33,515 nt of DNA from an uncultured Prevotellaceae bacterium. Lineage in GTDB: Bacteria; Bacteroidota; Bacteroidia; Bacteroidales; Bacteroidaceae. The position numbers and the translations under genes were made by a program. The notes below the pieces were generated by a model, which did no database searches, had not been told where the DNA came from, and was given only the letters and a program-made list of their open reading frames with translations. Location: positions 1-33,515 of the forward strand of contig CAMNCV010000092.1 of the NCBI GenBank assembly GCA_946534585.1, in the 5' to 3' direction. Shown here one piece after another: positions 8,988 to 14,366 of the stretch; the first letter of the stretch is position 1; every line of letters begins with the position of its first letter.

Positions 8988-9764
8988 TTATTTCTCCCTA
9001 CTTACAATTTCCTTTGCCAACTGTAAATGATTCTTCGTGCCCGCTGCTTCTGCATCATAAAGTATCACCGGAAGTCCGTGGCTTGGACTCTCTGACAACT
9101 TCACATTACGTTGTATCACAGTCTTAAATACTAATTCCTGGAAGTGACGTTTCACTTCGTCATATATCTGATTAGCAAGACGCAAACGATTGTCATACAT
9201 CGTGAGCAAGAAACCCTCAATCTCAAGCTGAGGATTAAGTTTACTCTTTATTATTTTAATAGTATTAAGCAATTTCCCTATTCCCTCAAGAGCAAAATAC
9301 TCACACTGAACGGGAATAATCACAGAATCGGCAGCTGTCAATGCATTTACAGTAATCAAGCCAAGTGACGGAGAGCAATCAATTAGAATATAATCATAGT
9401 CATATCTAATATCCTTCAAGAGTTCCTTCAACACCTTTTCACGATTAGGAACTGTAAGCATCTCTATTTCCGCTCCCACAAGATTTATATGGCTCGGTAT
9501 AATATCAAGCCCGTTAATATCTGTAGTATATATAGCATCGCGAACATCGGCATGATCTATTATACACTCGTACAGAGAACATTCTACTTCCTGCAAATCC
9601 ACCCCCAAGCCACTAGAGGCATTTGCCTGTGGATCTGCATCTATCACCAGAACAGCTTTCTCCAGTGTAGCCAGCGAAGCAGCCAGATTTATGGTTGTCG
9701 TAGTTTTGCCCACACCACCCTTCTGATTAGCGAGAGCCATTATTTTTCCGAGTTTCTTTTCCAT
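8988..9764 (-). CDS. parA: Chromosome partitioning ATPase ParA (Soj)
   Basis: Deviant Walker-A ATPase that works with ParB in origin segregation. The P-loop KGGVGKTTT directly follows the short N-terminus MEKKLGKIMALANQ. The Walker A' region VLVIDADPQANASSGLG and YILIDCSPSLG are present, as is the DNA-binding and signature region VNALTAADSVIIPVQCEYFALEG. The open frame runs 13 codons further upstream to 9803, but family members begin close to the P-loop, so the Met at 9764 is preferred. An exact -7 box for this strand (TAATTTTG) at 9815-9822 puts the transcript start near 9808, which suits either start. It is the first gene of the parA-parB-DUF5683-transglycosylase-rel series. Confidence 0.95.
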   Translation of the reverse strand: MEKKLGKIMALANQKGGVGKTTTTINLAASLATLEKAVLVIDADPQANASSGLGVDLQEVECSLYECIIDHADVRDAIYTTDINGLDIIPSHINLVGAEIEMLTVPNREKVLKELLKDIRYDYDYILIDCSPSLGLITVNALTAADSVIIPVQCEYFALEGIGKLLNTIKIIKSKLNPQLEIEGFLLTMYDNRLRLANQIYDEVKRHFQELVFKTVIQRNVKLSESPSHGLPVILYDAEAAGTKNHLQLAKEIVSREK

Positions 9765-9814
9765 ATATTTTGTTACGGTTGAACTTCTATCTTTTCTTGT
9801 CAATATATATAATG

Positions 9815-9822
9815 CAAAATTA
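9815..9822 (-). promoter_or_regulatory. -7 promoter box of the parA series
   Basis: On the minus strand this reads TAATTTTG, an exact match to the Bacteroidetes -7 consensus TAnnTTTG, about 50 bases upstream of the parA start. A good TTTG at -33 is not evident. It is divergent from the tRNA-Arg promoter about 90 bases away. Confidence 0.6.
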
Positions 9823-9883
9823 CAAAAAAATTATGAGAATTATGACATGTATTCCTCTTTATATACATTTTTTATGTTTTTTG

Positions 9884-9914
9884 TTGCAAATTTAAAATCT
9901 TTTTCGTAATTTTG
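9884..9914 (+). promoter_or_regulatory. Promoter of tRNA-Arg(CCG)
   Basis: The -7 box TAATTTTG lies at 9907-9914. The -33 TTG lies at 9884-9886, with a 20-base spacer. Transcription would start near 9920, about 40 bases before the mature tRNA 5' end at 9963. Confidence 0.6.
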
Positions 9915-9962
9915 CATTGTTTTTCGCAATACTATCTTACAAAAGAAAACACACTCACACAA

Positions 9963-10039
9963 GGCTCCGTAGCTTAGCTGAATAGAGCGTCAGATTCCGG
10001 TTCTGAAGGTCCTGGGTTTGAATCCCAGCGGAGTCACCA
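9963..10039 (+). tRNA. tRNA-Arg, anticodon CCG
   Basis: The full cloverleaf can be drawn by hand. The acceptor GGCTCCG pairs with CGGAGTC, with one G-U. The anticodon stem TCAGA/TCTGA encloses the loop TTCCGGT, giving anticodon CCG. The T stem is CTGGG/CCCAG. The discriminator is A and a CCA end is encoded. Its last 19 bases contain the 17-bp att core shared with 19116-19132, so the mobile element sits in the 3' end of this gene and has restored it. Confidence 0.96.
10021..10037 (+). repeat. attL core (inside tRNA-Arg 3' end)
   Basis: The 17-mer AATCCCAGCGGAGTCAC spans the T-arm 3' strand and the acceptor 3' strand of the tRNA. It is identical to the copy at 19116-19132 and the flanks differ on both sides. 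Confidence 0.9.
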
Positions 10040-10042
10040 AAG

Positions 10043-10089
10043 AAAATCATAATAGTCTATTTTAGAGATTGTTATGATTTTTATTTTTG
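10043..10089 (+). terminator. Terminator for tRNA-Arg supplied by the element
   Basis: The arms AAAATCATAA (10043-10052) and TTATGATTTT (10072-10081) form a 10-bp stem followed by a T-rich run ending near 10089. It lies just inside the element, so the tRNA now uses a terminator that came with the insertion. Confidence 0.65.
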
Positions 10090-10093
10090 TAAT

Positions 10094-10114
10094 CTTGCAC
10101 CACATTTGCACCAC
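10094..10114 (+). repeat. Left arm-type integrase sites (two decamers)
   Basis: Two direct copies of the decamer TTTGCACCAC, at 10094-10103 (first base C) and 10105-10114. The same decamer occurs three times at the right end of the element. A degenerate inverted copy (ATGGTGCAAA) lies at 10213-10222. The pattern fits arm sites for the N-terminal domain of the tyrosine integrase. Confidence 0.65.
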
Positions 10115-10320
10115 TCGAATAAGTGAGGACTTTCTTGTATATATAATATTTTTTCATTTTCATTGTTTTAACATTAGTTAATATTAAATTTTTGAAACTC
10201 AACAAATTCCGCATGGTGCAAAGGGAGGGCACACCAGACCGACTCCTGTAATATTTCTATTAAAAATATTATTTTATAAATGTTAAAATTATATATGCAT
10301 GCAAAGAATACATTTTTGAA

Positions 10321-10355
10321 GTGCAATATTTGCATTAGAAGTGCAAATAATGCAC
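10321..10355. promoter_or_regulatory. Long dyad upstream of the cargo HTH promoter
   Basis: The arms GTGCAATATTTGCA (10321-10334) and TGCAAATAATGCAC (10342-10355) match at 13 of 14 positions around a 7-base spacer. Each arm also contains repeated TGCA units. It lies about 90 bases upstream of the -7 box at 10444 and could be an operator or a recombination-protein site. The surrounding 10115-10440 is AT-rich and I see no gene in it. Confidence 0.4.
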
Positions 10356-10443
10356 TATTTGTTTTTGATTGTTTTGCAATAAAACGCAAAGCAATAACAT
10401 TAAAAAATATTGAGAAAATTATCTGTAGTACAGAAATAATCTG

Positions 10444-10470
10444 TAACTTTGTCCTCGGTAAGCGTTACCG
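10444..10470 (+). promoter_or_regulatory. Promoter with overlapping operator palindrome
   Basis: The -7 box TAACTTTG is at 10444-10451. The perfect dyad CGGTAA-GCG-TTACCG at 10456-10470 lies exactly where transcription should begin, near 10458. A repressor bound there would block the start, and the nearest candidate is the HTH protein encoded just downstream. Part of the motif (AGCGTTACC) recurs at 10964-10972, after that gene. Confidence 0.5.
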
Positions 10471-10475
10471 ATATT

Positions 10476-10506
10476 CTTTAGTTCAACTATATGGTTGGTA
10501 CTAAAG
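10476..10506 (+). other. Leader hairpin before the cargo HTH gene
   Basis: CTTTAGT (10476-10482) pairs with ACTAAAG (10500-10506), and the inner CAAC pairs with GTTG around a TATATG loop. It sits in the transcribed leader 70 bases before the chosen start. A short T run at 10519-10524 follows, so weak attenuation is possible. Confidence 0.35.
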
Positions 10507-10576
10507 ATTTACTGATGATTTTTTGAAATATAAATGGCAAGCTAAAGACTTGCTAAATGCGAATCAAGGAAAACAA

Positions 10577-10930
10577 ATGTTAGTTTACATTATGTCAGCA
10601 GGAAGACCACATAAGAGTACGACACCTATATGGCGCAATAAAGCAGTCATCAAGGTCGGCATTTATCGTTTCTTGGAAGGTGAACAAGCAACAAAAGTAG
10701 GATGTGCGAGATATATGAATATGTCACGCACAACAGTAATTAAATGGTGGGACTCTATGGAGTGGACAGAAGAGAAACGGTGCAATTTCAAAAAAGTAAT
10801 AGATTGGTATGTTGAATATTATTACACCTCGGACCTTGGAGCGTGTTCTATTGATCTAAACATACCAATAGTGGATGTCTTTTTGTATATTGCTTTATGG
10901 CAGGAAATGGTGCCAAAATATTATTTATAA
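10577..10930 (+). CDS. Small helix-turn-helix cargo protein, unknown
   Basis: A protein of about 118 residues that I cannot assign to a named family. After a short start (LVYIMSAGRPHKS) it has a helical region containing a plausible HTH (ATKVGCARYMNMSRTTVIKWWDSMEW) rich in Trp and basic residues. The C-terminal half is hydrophobic and aromatic (WYVEYYYT, VFLYIALWQEMVPKYYL). The ATG at 10577 is preferred because AGGA lies 7 bases upstream; ATG at 10592 (MSAGRP) and TTG at 10523 are alternatives. It is monocistronic, behind a promoter with an operator-like palindrome at the transcript start, suggesting autoregulation. It may control the element or its cargo. The coding call is moderate and the function is unknown. 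Confidence 0.6.
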   Translation: MLVYIMSAGRPHKSTTPIWRNKAVIKVGIYRFLEGEQATKVGCARYMNMSRTTVIKWWDSMEWTEEKRCNFKKVIDWYVEYYYTSDLGACSIDLNIPIVDVFLYIALWQEMVPKYYL

Positions 10931-11051
10931 ACATTCGTGCGCGTTAAAAAACTGTAAAAAATCAGCGTTACCTGTTCAAATTAATTCAAATTGGGCATTT
11001 TTTGAAGTACGCAATGTATAATCATATAGATAATCGCGCGCACGAGAAAAA

Positions 11052-11083
11052 TTTGGATATTCCAATTTTACTTTATAATTTTG
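11052..11083 (+). promoter_or_regulatory. Promoter upstream of the short RNA
   Basis: TTTG (11052-11055), a 20-base spacer and TAATTTTG (11076-11083) make a near-perfect Bacteroidetes promoter with a start near 11090. The dyad TTGGA-TAT-TCCAA (11053-11065) overlaps the -33 box and could be an operator. A second -7 box (TACCTTTG) is at 11116-11123, giving a start near 11130. Confidence 0.6.
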
Positions 11084-11129
11084 CAATAGCAATACAACAG
11101 GTGGAAATAATCTTCTACCTTTGTATATA

Positions 11130-11206
11130 AATCAATGGCAGGTTGCTTACAACTTGAATATTTGCCAGAAAAATCAAATACACGTAGGCTTCCTGTCATT
11201 TTTTTT
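11130..11206 (+). ncRNA. Candidate short regulatory RNA or attenuator
   Basis: ATGGCAGG (11135-11142) pairs with CCTGTCAT (11192-11199), 8 bp with one G-U, and eight T's follow directly (11199-11206). This is an intrinsic terminator closing a transcript from the promoters at 11076-11083 or 11116-11123. A competing fold pairs TGGCA (11136-11140) with TGCCA (11163-11167) and GTTG with CAAC inside it. The RNA carries CAACTTGAA at 11150-11158, the reverse complement of 11381-11389 in the rod RNA downstream. No open reading frame of note is present. It could act in trans on the leader of the secreted protein or be an attenuator in a longer leader. Confidence 0.45.
11135..11206 (+). terminator. Intrinsic terminator of the short RNA
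   Basis: An 8-bp stem between 11135-11142 and 11192-11199 with a run of eight T's at its 3' side. The 49-base interior can form its own hairpin. Confidence 0.5.
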
Positions 11207-11467
11207 AGGAGAAGTGAATGTTTATTAAAAAAAAATGTGTACCTTTGCGTTATAATTTAAAAAAAGAAGTGCCTTTGACTTGTAGATTCGCCAGATCAAC
11301 GACATACCAACAGGCACAGGTATTGCAACCCATAATAGTGGGCTGTTATCTGTGGTTGTGTATAGGCCTCTGGCGAAGCCTTCAAGTTGACACGGAGACA
11401 GTCCACTTCTTTTATGTTCAATAATAAGCCCCATACAGACTGTCGGGGACAACTTGAAAATTTGCCA
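11149..11467 (+). repeat. 19-base direct repeat pair, 300 bases apart
   Basis: ACAACTTGAATATTTGCCA at 11149-11167 recurs with one change (ACAACTTGAAAATTTGCCA) at 11449-11467. One copy is in the short RNA and the other abuts the start codon of the secreted protein. Confidence 0.75.
11240..11247 (+). promoter_or_regulatory. -7 box for the rod leader RNA
   Basis: TACCTTTG is an exact match to TAnnTTTG and predicts a start near 11254, eight bases before the rod RNA stem begins. No convincing -33 TTTG is seen. Confidence 0.5.
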
Positions 11468-11469
11468 TT
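11254..11469 (+). ncRNA. Structured rod-like leader RNA with a possible switch
   Basis: A 152-base rod (11262-11413) folds from nested arms. 11262-11271 pairs with 11404-11413 (10 bp, perfect). 11275-11282 pairs with 11383-11390 (8 bp, two G-U). 11287-11295 pairs with 11369-11377 (9 bp, perfect). 11304-11311 pairs with 11355-11363 (8 bp, one bulge). 11315-11322 pairs with 11347-11354 (8 bp, one G-U). 11329-11332 pairs with 11339-11342 under a 6-base loop. A separate hairpin has CCCC (11429-11432) and GGGG (11445-11448). TTCAAGTTG (11381-11389), part of the rod, is also perfectly complementary to CAACTTGAA at 11450-11458, 12 bases before the start codon of the secreted protein, so two folds exclude each other. 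A 6S-like RNA is an alternative, though its place in a mobile element is against that. Confidence 0.55.
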
Positions 11470-12195
11470 ATGAAAAAAACATTGATTTTAGTGCTGCTAT
11501 CAGCAACAGTAATTGAAGGAGTAGCACAAAAAGTAACTGTTACGGAACCTGAGTTCGTAAACTCGTATTGTATTTTAACAAGTGACTCAACTTACTCTAT
11601 CTTGCCTAAAGAATCAGGAACAATAGGCAAACATCAGAATAAGGTAAAGAAATGGGGAAAGCTATTAGGTGGTGCTGCGAGCATTGCTGGTGCTGCTGGT
11701 GGCATTATTGGAATACATTCAGCAGCTAGTGGTTCATTAAGTGGAGCAATGACAGGAGTTAGGATGACGGGGACAGCCCTCAGTGTAGGTTCTGCCGCCG
11801 ATGCTGTCAGTGGTTTAGCAGGTTCTGCGGGTATGGACATAGTATTTAGTGGAGGTCATTCCCGATATGTGACAAATAATACAGGTCAAGATGTTAGACT
11901 GCTTGTAAAAGGAAATAATAATGCCACTGACCCGATGGATTGTTACCGTATAGTGCGATTTAGCACTTCAAAGAAAGAACGCCGGATACAGTGGATGGAA
12001 TTTGAACCTTCTCTCATTGGCAGTGAAGATACGAAGAAAGCCGGTTATGTTCCATTTGAAGGACATAAGTATGGAGAACAATCCTACATACTCACTATTC
12101 CTGCTTCTGAAATTGAAAAAGGTGAATATGGTATATTCTATATGAGTATTATCACAGCTACTGCAATACCAGTGGGGACATTTAGCGTTGAATAA
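11470..12195 (+). CDS. Secreted glycine-rich cargo protein, unknown
   Basis: A protein of 241 residues with a clear signal peptide (KKTLILVLLSATVIEGVAQ, cleavage near residue 20). A short beta-rich segment (about 21-50) is followed by a 55-residue stretch (about 57-115) made mainly of Gly, Ala and Ser with GxxxG-type spacing, such as GGAASIAGAAGGIIGIHSAA. Such a glycine-zipper could insert in membranes or oligomerise. The C-terminal 120 residues look like a beta-sandwich (RYVTNNTGQDVRLLVKG, YILTIPASEIEKGEYGIFYMS). I know no named family for it. The start codon lies at the end of the structured leader and has no Shine-Dalgarno site. It may be a surface or envelope protein benefiting the host or element, or an effector; the role is unproven. 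Confidence 0.7.
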   Translation: MKKTLILVLLSATVIEGVAQKVTVTEPEFVNSYCILTSDSTYSILPKESGTIGKHQNKVKKWGKLLGGAASIAGAAGGIIGIHSAASGSLSGAMTGVRMTGTALSVGSAADAVSGLAGSAGMDIVFSGGHSRYVTNNTGQDVRLLVKGNNNATDPMDCYRIVRFSTSKKERRIQWMEFEPSLIGSEDTKKAGYVPFEGHKYGEQSYILTIPASEIEKGEYGIFYMSIITATAIPVGTFSVE

Positions 12196-12340
12196 TGTGA
12201 TACAGGCAGGAGACTATGCACATGTTTGATATATTGCATTGGATATGCTCATTTAGACTTTTATAGAACATCCTTTAAATAATCTTGTTAGTTTTTTATA
12301 CAAATCAAGTTAGCAATTCATCCTTTACAAAGATTTTATC

Positions 12341-12520
12341 ATGTCATATAAAGTTCTTTTAGTTTTCTTAGAAACTCTGTGGTCCGTAGGTGTTTCCGCT
12401 CAATACCATAATGGGGCAATTGGTGATAGGACTAAGCAAAGTGTAAATAGAATGCACAAACAGAGAGAAGAAGCTGGTAAACGTATAGGTAATTATTTGT
12501 GTCCGCTAAAACTTTTTTGA
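12341..12520 (+). pseudogene. Small secreted-protein ORF cut short by an IS remnant
   Basis: A frame of 59 codons begins MSYKVLLVFLETLWSVGVSAQ, a signal peptide with likely cleavage after SAQ, and continues YHNGAIGDRTKQSVNRMHKQREEAGKRIGNY. The last residues (CPLKLF then stop) are encoded by the left end of the IS remnant that begins at 12501, so the original protein was probably longer. It follows the glycine-rich protein on the same strand and may have been a second secreted cargo product. The 145 bases before it (12196-12340) hold nothing I recognise. Confidence 0.45.
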
Positions 12521-12824
12521 ACGAAATAAAATTAGGCTGAAATCCTGATATGGGTTTCAGCCTTTTTTGTTACCTTTGTTTTTACCACAAAACTTCAATA
12601 ACATGAACAAAGGTACATATTTTATCGGATTTTTACATCTACGATATGGACAATAATAATTGGATGCATCACTTACTGCATGTTTTGCTATCTGAATATA
12701 GGCATTCCTCGTCGTTTGTTCAAGACCATCACGAAAGATTTTCTGCTACTATGTAAAAGTTTGTAATTTATATGTTTATATTTTTAAAAGATGTATTACA
12801 TTTGCACCGCTCTTTTTAACGGAA
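12501..12824 (+). mobile_element. Internally deleted IS remnant
   Basis: The left end GTCCGCTAAAA (12501-12511) and the right end TTTTAACGGAA (12814-12824) are imperfect inverted repeats, 9 of 11 matching. Between them is a promoter-like TACCTTTG and two transposase scraps in different frames. The size and layout are those of an IS4-like element that lost most of its transposase. It cannot move on its own. Confidence 0.55.
12603..12766 (+). pseudogene. Transposase scraps, start and end only
   Basis: The first frame begins MNKGTYFIGF, like the start of Bacteroidetes IS4-family transposases with a DUF4372-type N-terminus, and stops after 17 codons. A second frame, shifted by two bases, carries a C-terminal-like end (YCMFCYLNIGIPRRLFKTIT, then KDFLLLCKSL and stop at 12766). 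The middle of the gene is deleted. The family name is from memory of the motif and is tentative. Confidence 0.5.
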
Positions 12825-12893
12825 GATTTAATGAAATTATGAAATTCTTTTCCCTTTTTTTGATTTATCTTTTCTAAACTGTTTTTGGCTTTT

Positions 12894-12932
12894 TGGGCCG
12901 GACGGTGCCGGAGGGGCTTGCCCCCGACCCCA
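12894..12932. other. GC-rich double hairpin after the relaxase gene
   Basis: A GC-rich island in AT-rich surroundings. GGGG-CTTG-CCCC forms a tight hairpin and CCGG repeats form another (GCCGGACGGTGCCGG). It is flanked by TTTATCTTTT (12864-12873) and its reverse complement AAAAGATAAA (12934-12943). On the minus strand the right flank would sit before, and the T-rich left flank after, the hairpin. It may be the terminator of the mob operon or a transfer-origin element. Confidence 0.4.
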
Positions 12933-12946
12933 TAAAAGATAAAAAG

Positions 12947-13148
12947 TCCATAATATGGAATAATTGAGAATGATTATAATAGATTATATATTATTATTAT
13001 TATATTATATATATATAAGTGTCCATATAACGGACTTTTTTCTAAATAAAATCCGTATTATGGACTTTTAGTAGTCCAAAATACGGACTTTGCAGTCCGT
13101 TATATGGATTTTTTCAGAAATCATTGGACTTGTAGTCCAGAATATGGA
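12947..13148. other. Candidate replication origin, six palindromic iterons
   Basis: Six 13-bp interrupted palindromes of the form TCCrnnnnAyGGA, most extended to AGTCC...GGACT, start at 12947, 13022, 13052, 13075, 13096 and 13136. Their spacings of 75, 30, 23, 21 and 40 bases are close to whole helical turns. Between the first and second copies is an almost pure A+T tract (12973-13018), suitable for strand opening. Neighbouring palindromes also form GGACT...AGTCC stems between sites. The element encodes a winged-helix protein and a DnaC-like loader that could act here. Alternatives are an operator array or an RNA structure ending the mob operon. Confidence 0.55.
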
Positions 13149-13203
13149 CTCTCTCAAAGCCTGTGAGATTCAAGTATAAGAAGAAAAGGGAAGAAAAAAA
13201 CAA

Positions 13204-14361
13204 TTATCGCTTCCAGCCGCGCCTCTTGCTTACTTTCCTTGGACGATAATACTCAGAGGAAAGGCTTGCAGCCTGCTGTGCTCGCATGATGTAATCGTCT
13301 TTTGTTGCAGCTTCAAGACCGTCCCAGCGTGACAGTTCGCCATGAACTCCTCCGCCTCCGCTGCCAACGGAACTGCCGTCAGTTCCGTCAGGCCTCATCA
13401 GCCCAACCAGTATGGCAGCAGCTCCGTTTGCTACTACCAGACGGTCGGCAAGTTCATCATCCCAATCCTCATCCCAGTTCAAATCATCATCGTCCCAAAT
13501 TTCTTCTGGTACTTCGATATGTTCTTGGATAACACTGTCAATTTCTTTCGGTACAGAAAAAGGGATTTTTCCTCCATAATCAGTTGTGTACTCATAGGTG
13601 ACCATGGGTGTTGCATGTAACTTCTTCCACGTTTTTTCGATGCGTGAAGGCATCAGATCACGACCTGTTATGGTGGATGATTTGAACATGACTTCTTTAT
13701 CTTCACCTATTGAGTAACCAACACACTTTCCTCTCGCCCACCTGTCATCTATAATATATCCACGTGCCCGCATCCTATTGAAGAATTCTCTCATGTCGAA
13801 CTTTTCCATACTTGACAGAATATTCAGAGCATCCTGTCGTATCTTGCTTTTCCTGACGGGCTTCTTTGTCTCGGAAGCGAGTTTCCATCCTCTTTCTTTT
13901 GCAATAGTATCAGCCGCAGCATGGGCTTTGTTTTTGCATTGCCACGCATTTATCACATAGTCGTCCATCGCTACACGATTAGCCACAATATGGAGATGCC
14001 ATTTATCCGTGTCACGATGAAGGACGCATATCAGTTGTGTGTTTCTCAGGTCTATACCTTGTTTTGCAAGCTGTATAATAGTATCATCACACAGTTTCTG
14101 CCAATCTTTCATTGTCCAGTTTTTGCTTTCATCTACAGACGGACATACCTCTATCCTAAAAAAAGGGTCTTTGCATTTTTTCCCCGAAAGCACCTGATGC
14201 AGTTTCATCTGCTGATACACAGAGTCGGGAGAAGGAGAAAAACCAAAACTTGTTCCCTCCAAAAAATGCAATTTTATAAGCCGTGCCTTATCTTTTTCCA
14301 TGTCGTAGTTAATAGCGTCGCCACCATGGGCGGAATTAACAGGTGTAATCTTTATTACCAT
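13204..14361 (-). CDS. Relaxase (mobilization nuclease)
   Basis: DNA-nicking relaxase of 385 residues that starts conjugal transfer of the element at its oriT. The N-terminal domain has the candidate nucleophile Tyr19 in AINYDMEKDKAR and the metal-binding triad H115, H122 and H124 in LHRDTDKWHLHIVANRV. A central basic segment (about 150-250) precedes an acidic stretch (EIWDDDDLNWDEDWDDE), a glycine-rich linker (GSSVGSGGGGVHG) and a basic C-terminus (RPRKVSKRRGWKR). The start is supported by AGAGGAG 8 bases upstream. It begins 5 bases after the MobC-like gene and is surely cotranscribed with it. The length is short for relaxases with fused helicase or primase, as expected for a mobilizable element. 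Confidence 0.88.
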   Translation of the reverse strand: MVIKITPVNSAHGGDAINYDMEKDKARLIKLHFLEGTSFGFSPSPDSVYQQMKLHQVLSGKKCKDPFFRIEVCPSVDESKNWTMKDWQKLCDDTIIQLAKQGIDLRNTQLICVLHRDTDKWHLHIVANRVAMDDYVINAWQCKNKAHAAADTIAKERGWKLASETKKPVRKSKIRQDALNILSSMEKFDMREFFNRMRARGYIIDDRWARGKCVGYSIGEDKEVMFKSSTITGRDLMPSRIEKTWKKLHATPMVTYEYTTDYGGKIPFSVPKEIDSVIQEHIEVPEEIWDDDDLNWDEDWDDELADRLVVANGAAAILVGLMRPDGTDGSSVGSGGGGVHGELSRWDGLEAATKDDYIMRAQQAASLSSEYYRPRKVSKRRGWKR

Positions 14362-14366
14362 ATTTT

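Noticed and set aside
8041..9764. parS site near parAB
   Set aside because: No TGTTTCACGTGAAACA-like palindrome was found; gtttcacttc at about 9149 lacks the second half.
10174..10389. Minus-strand frame of 71 codons
   Set aside because: It lies across the AT-rich regulatory region and the 10321-10355 dyad and has no recognisable domain.
11218..11452. Overlapping frames on both strands (68 and 75 codons)
   Set aside because: They coincide with the inverted arms of the rod RNA, which explains open frames on both strands; no ribosome site or domain.
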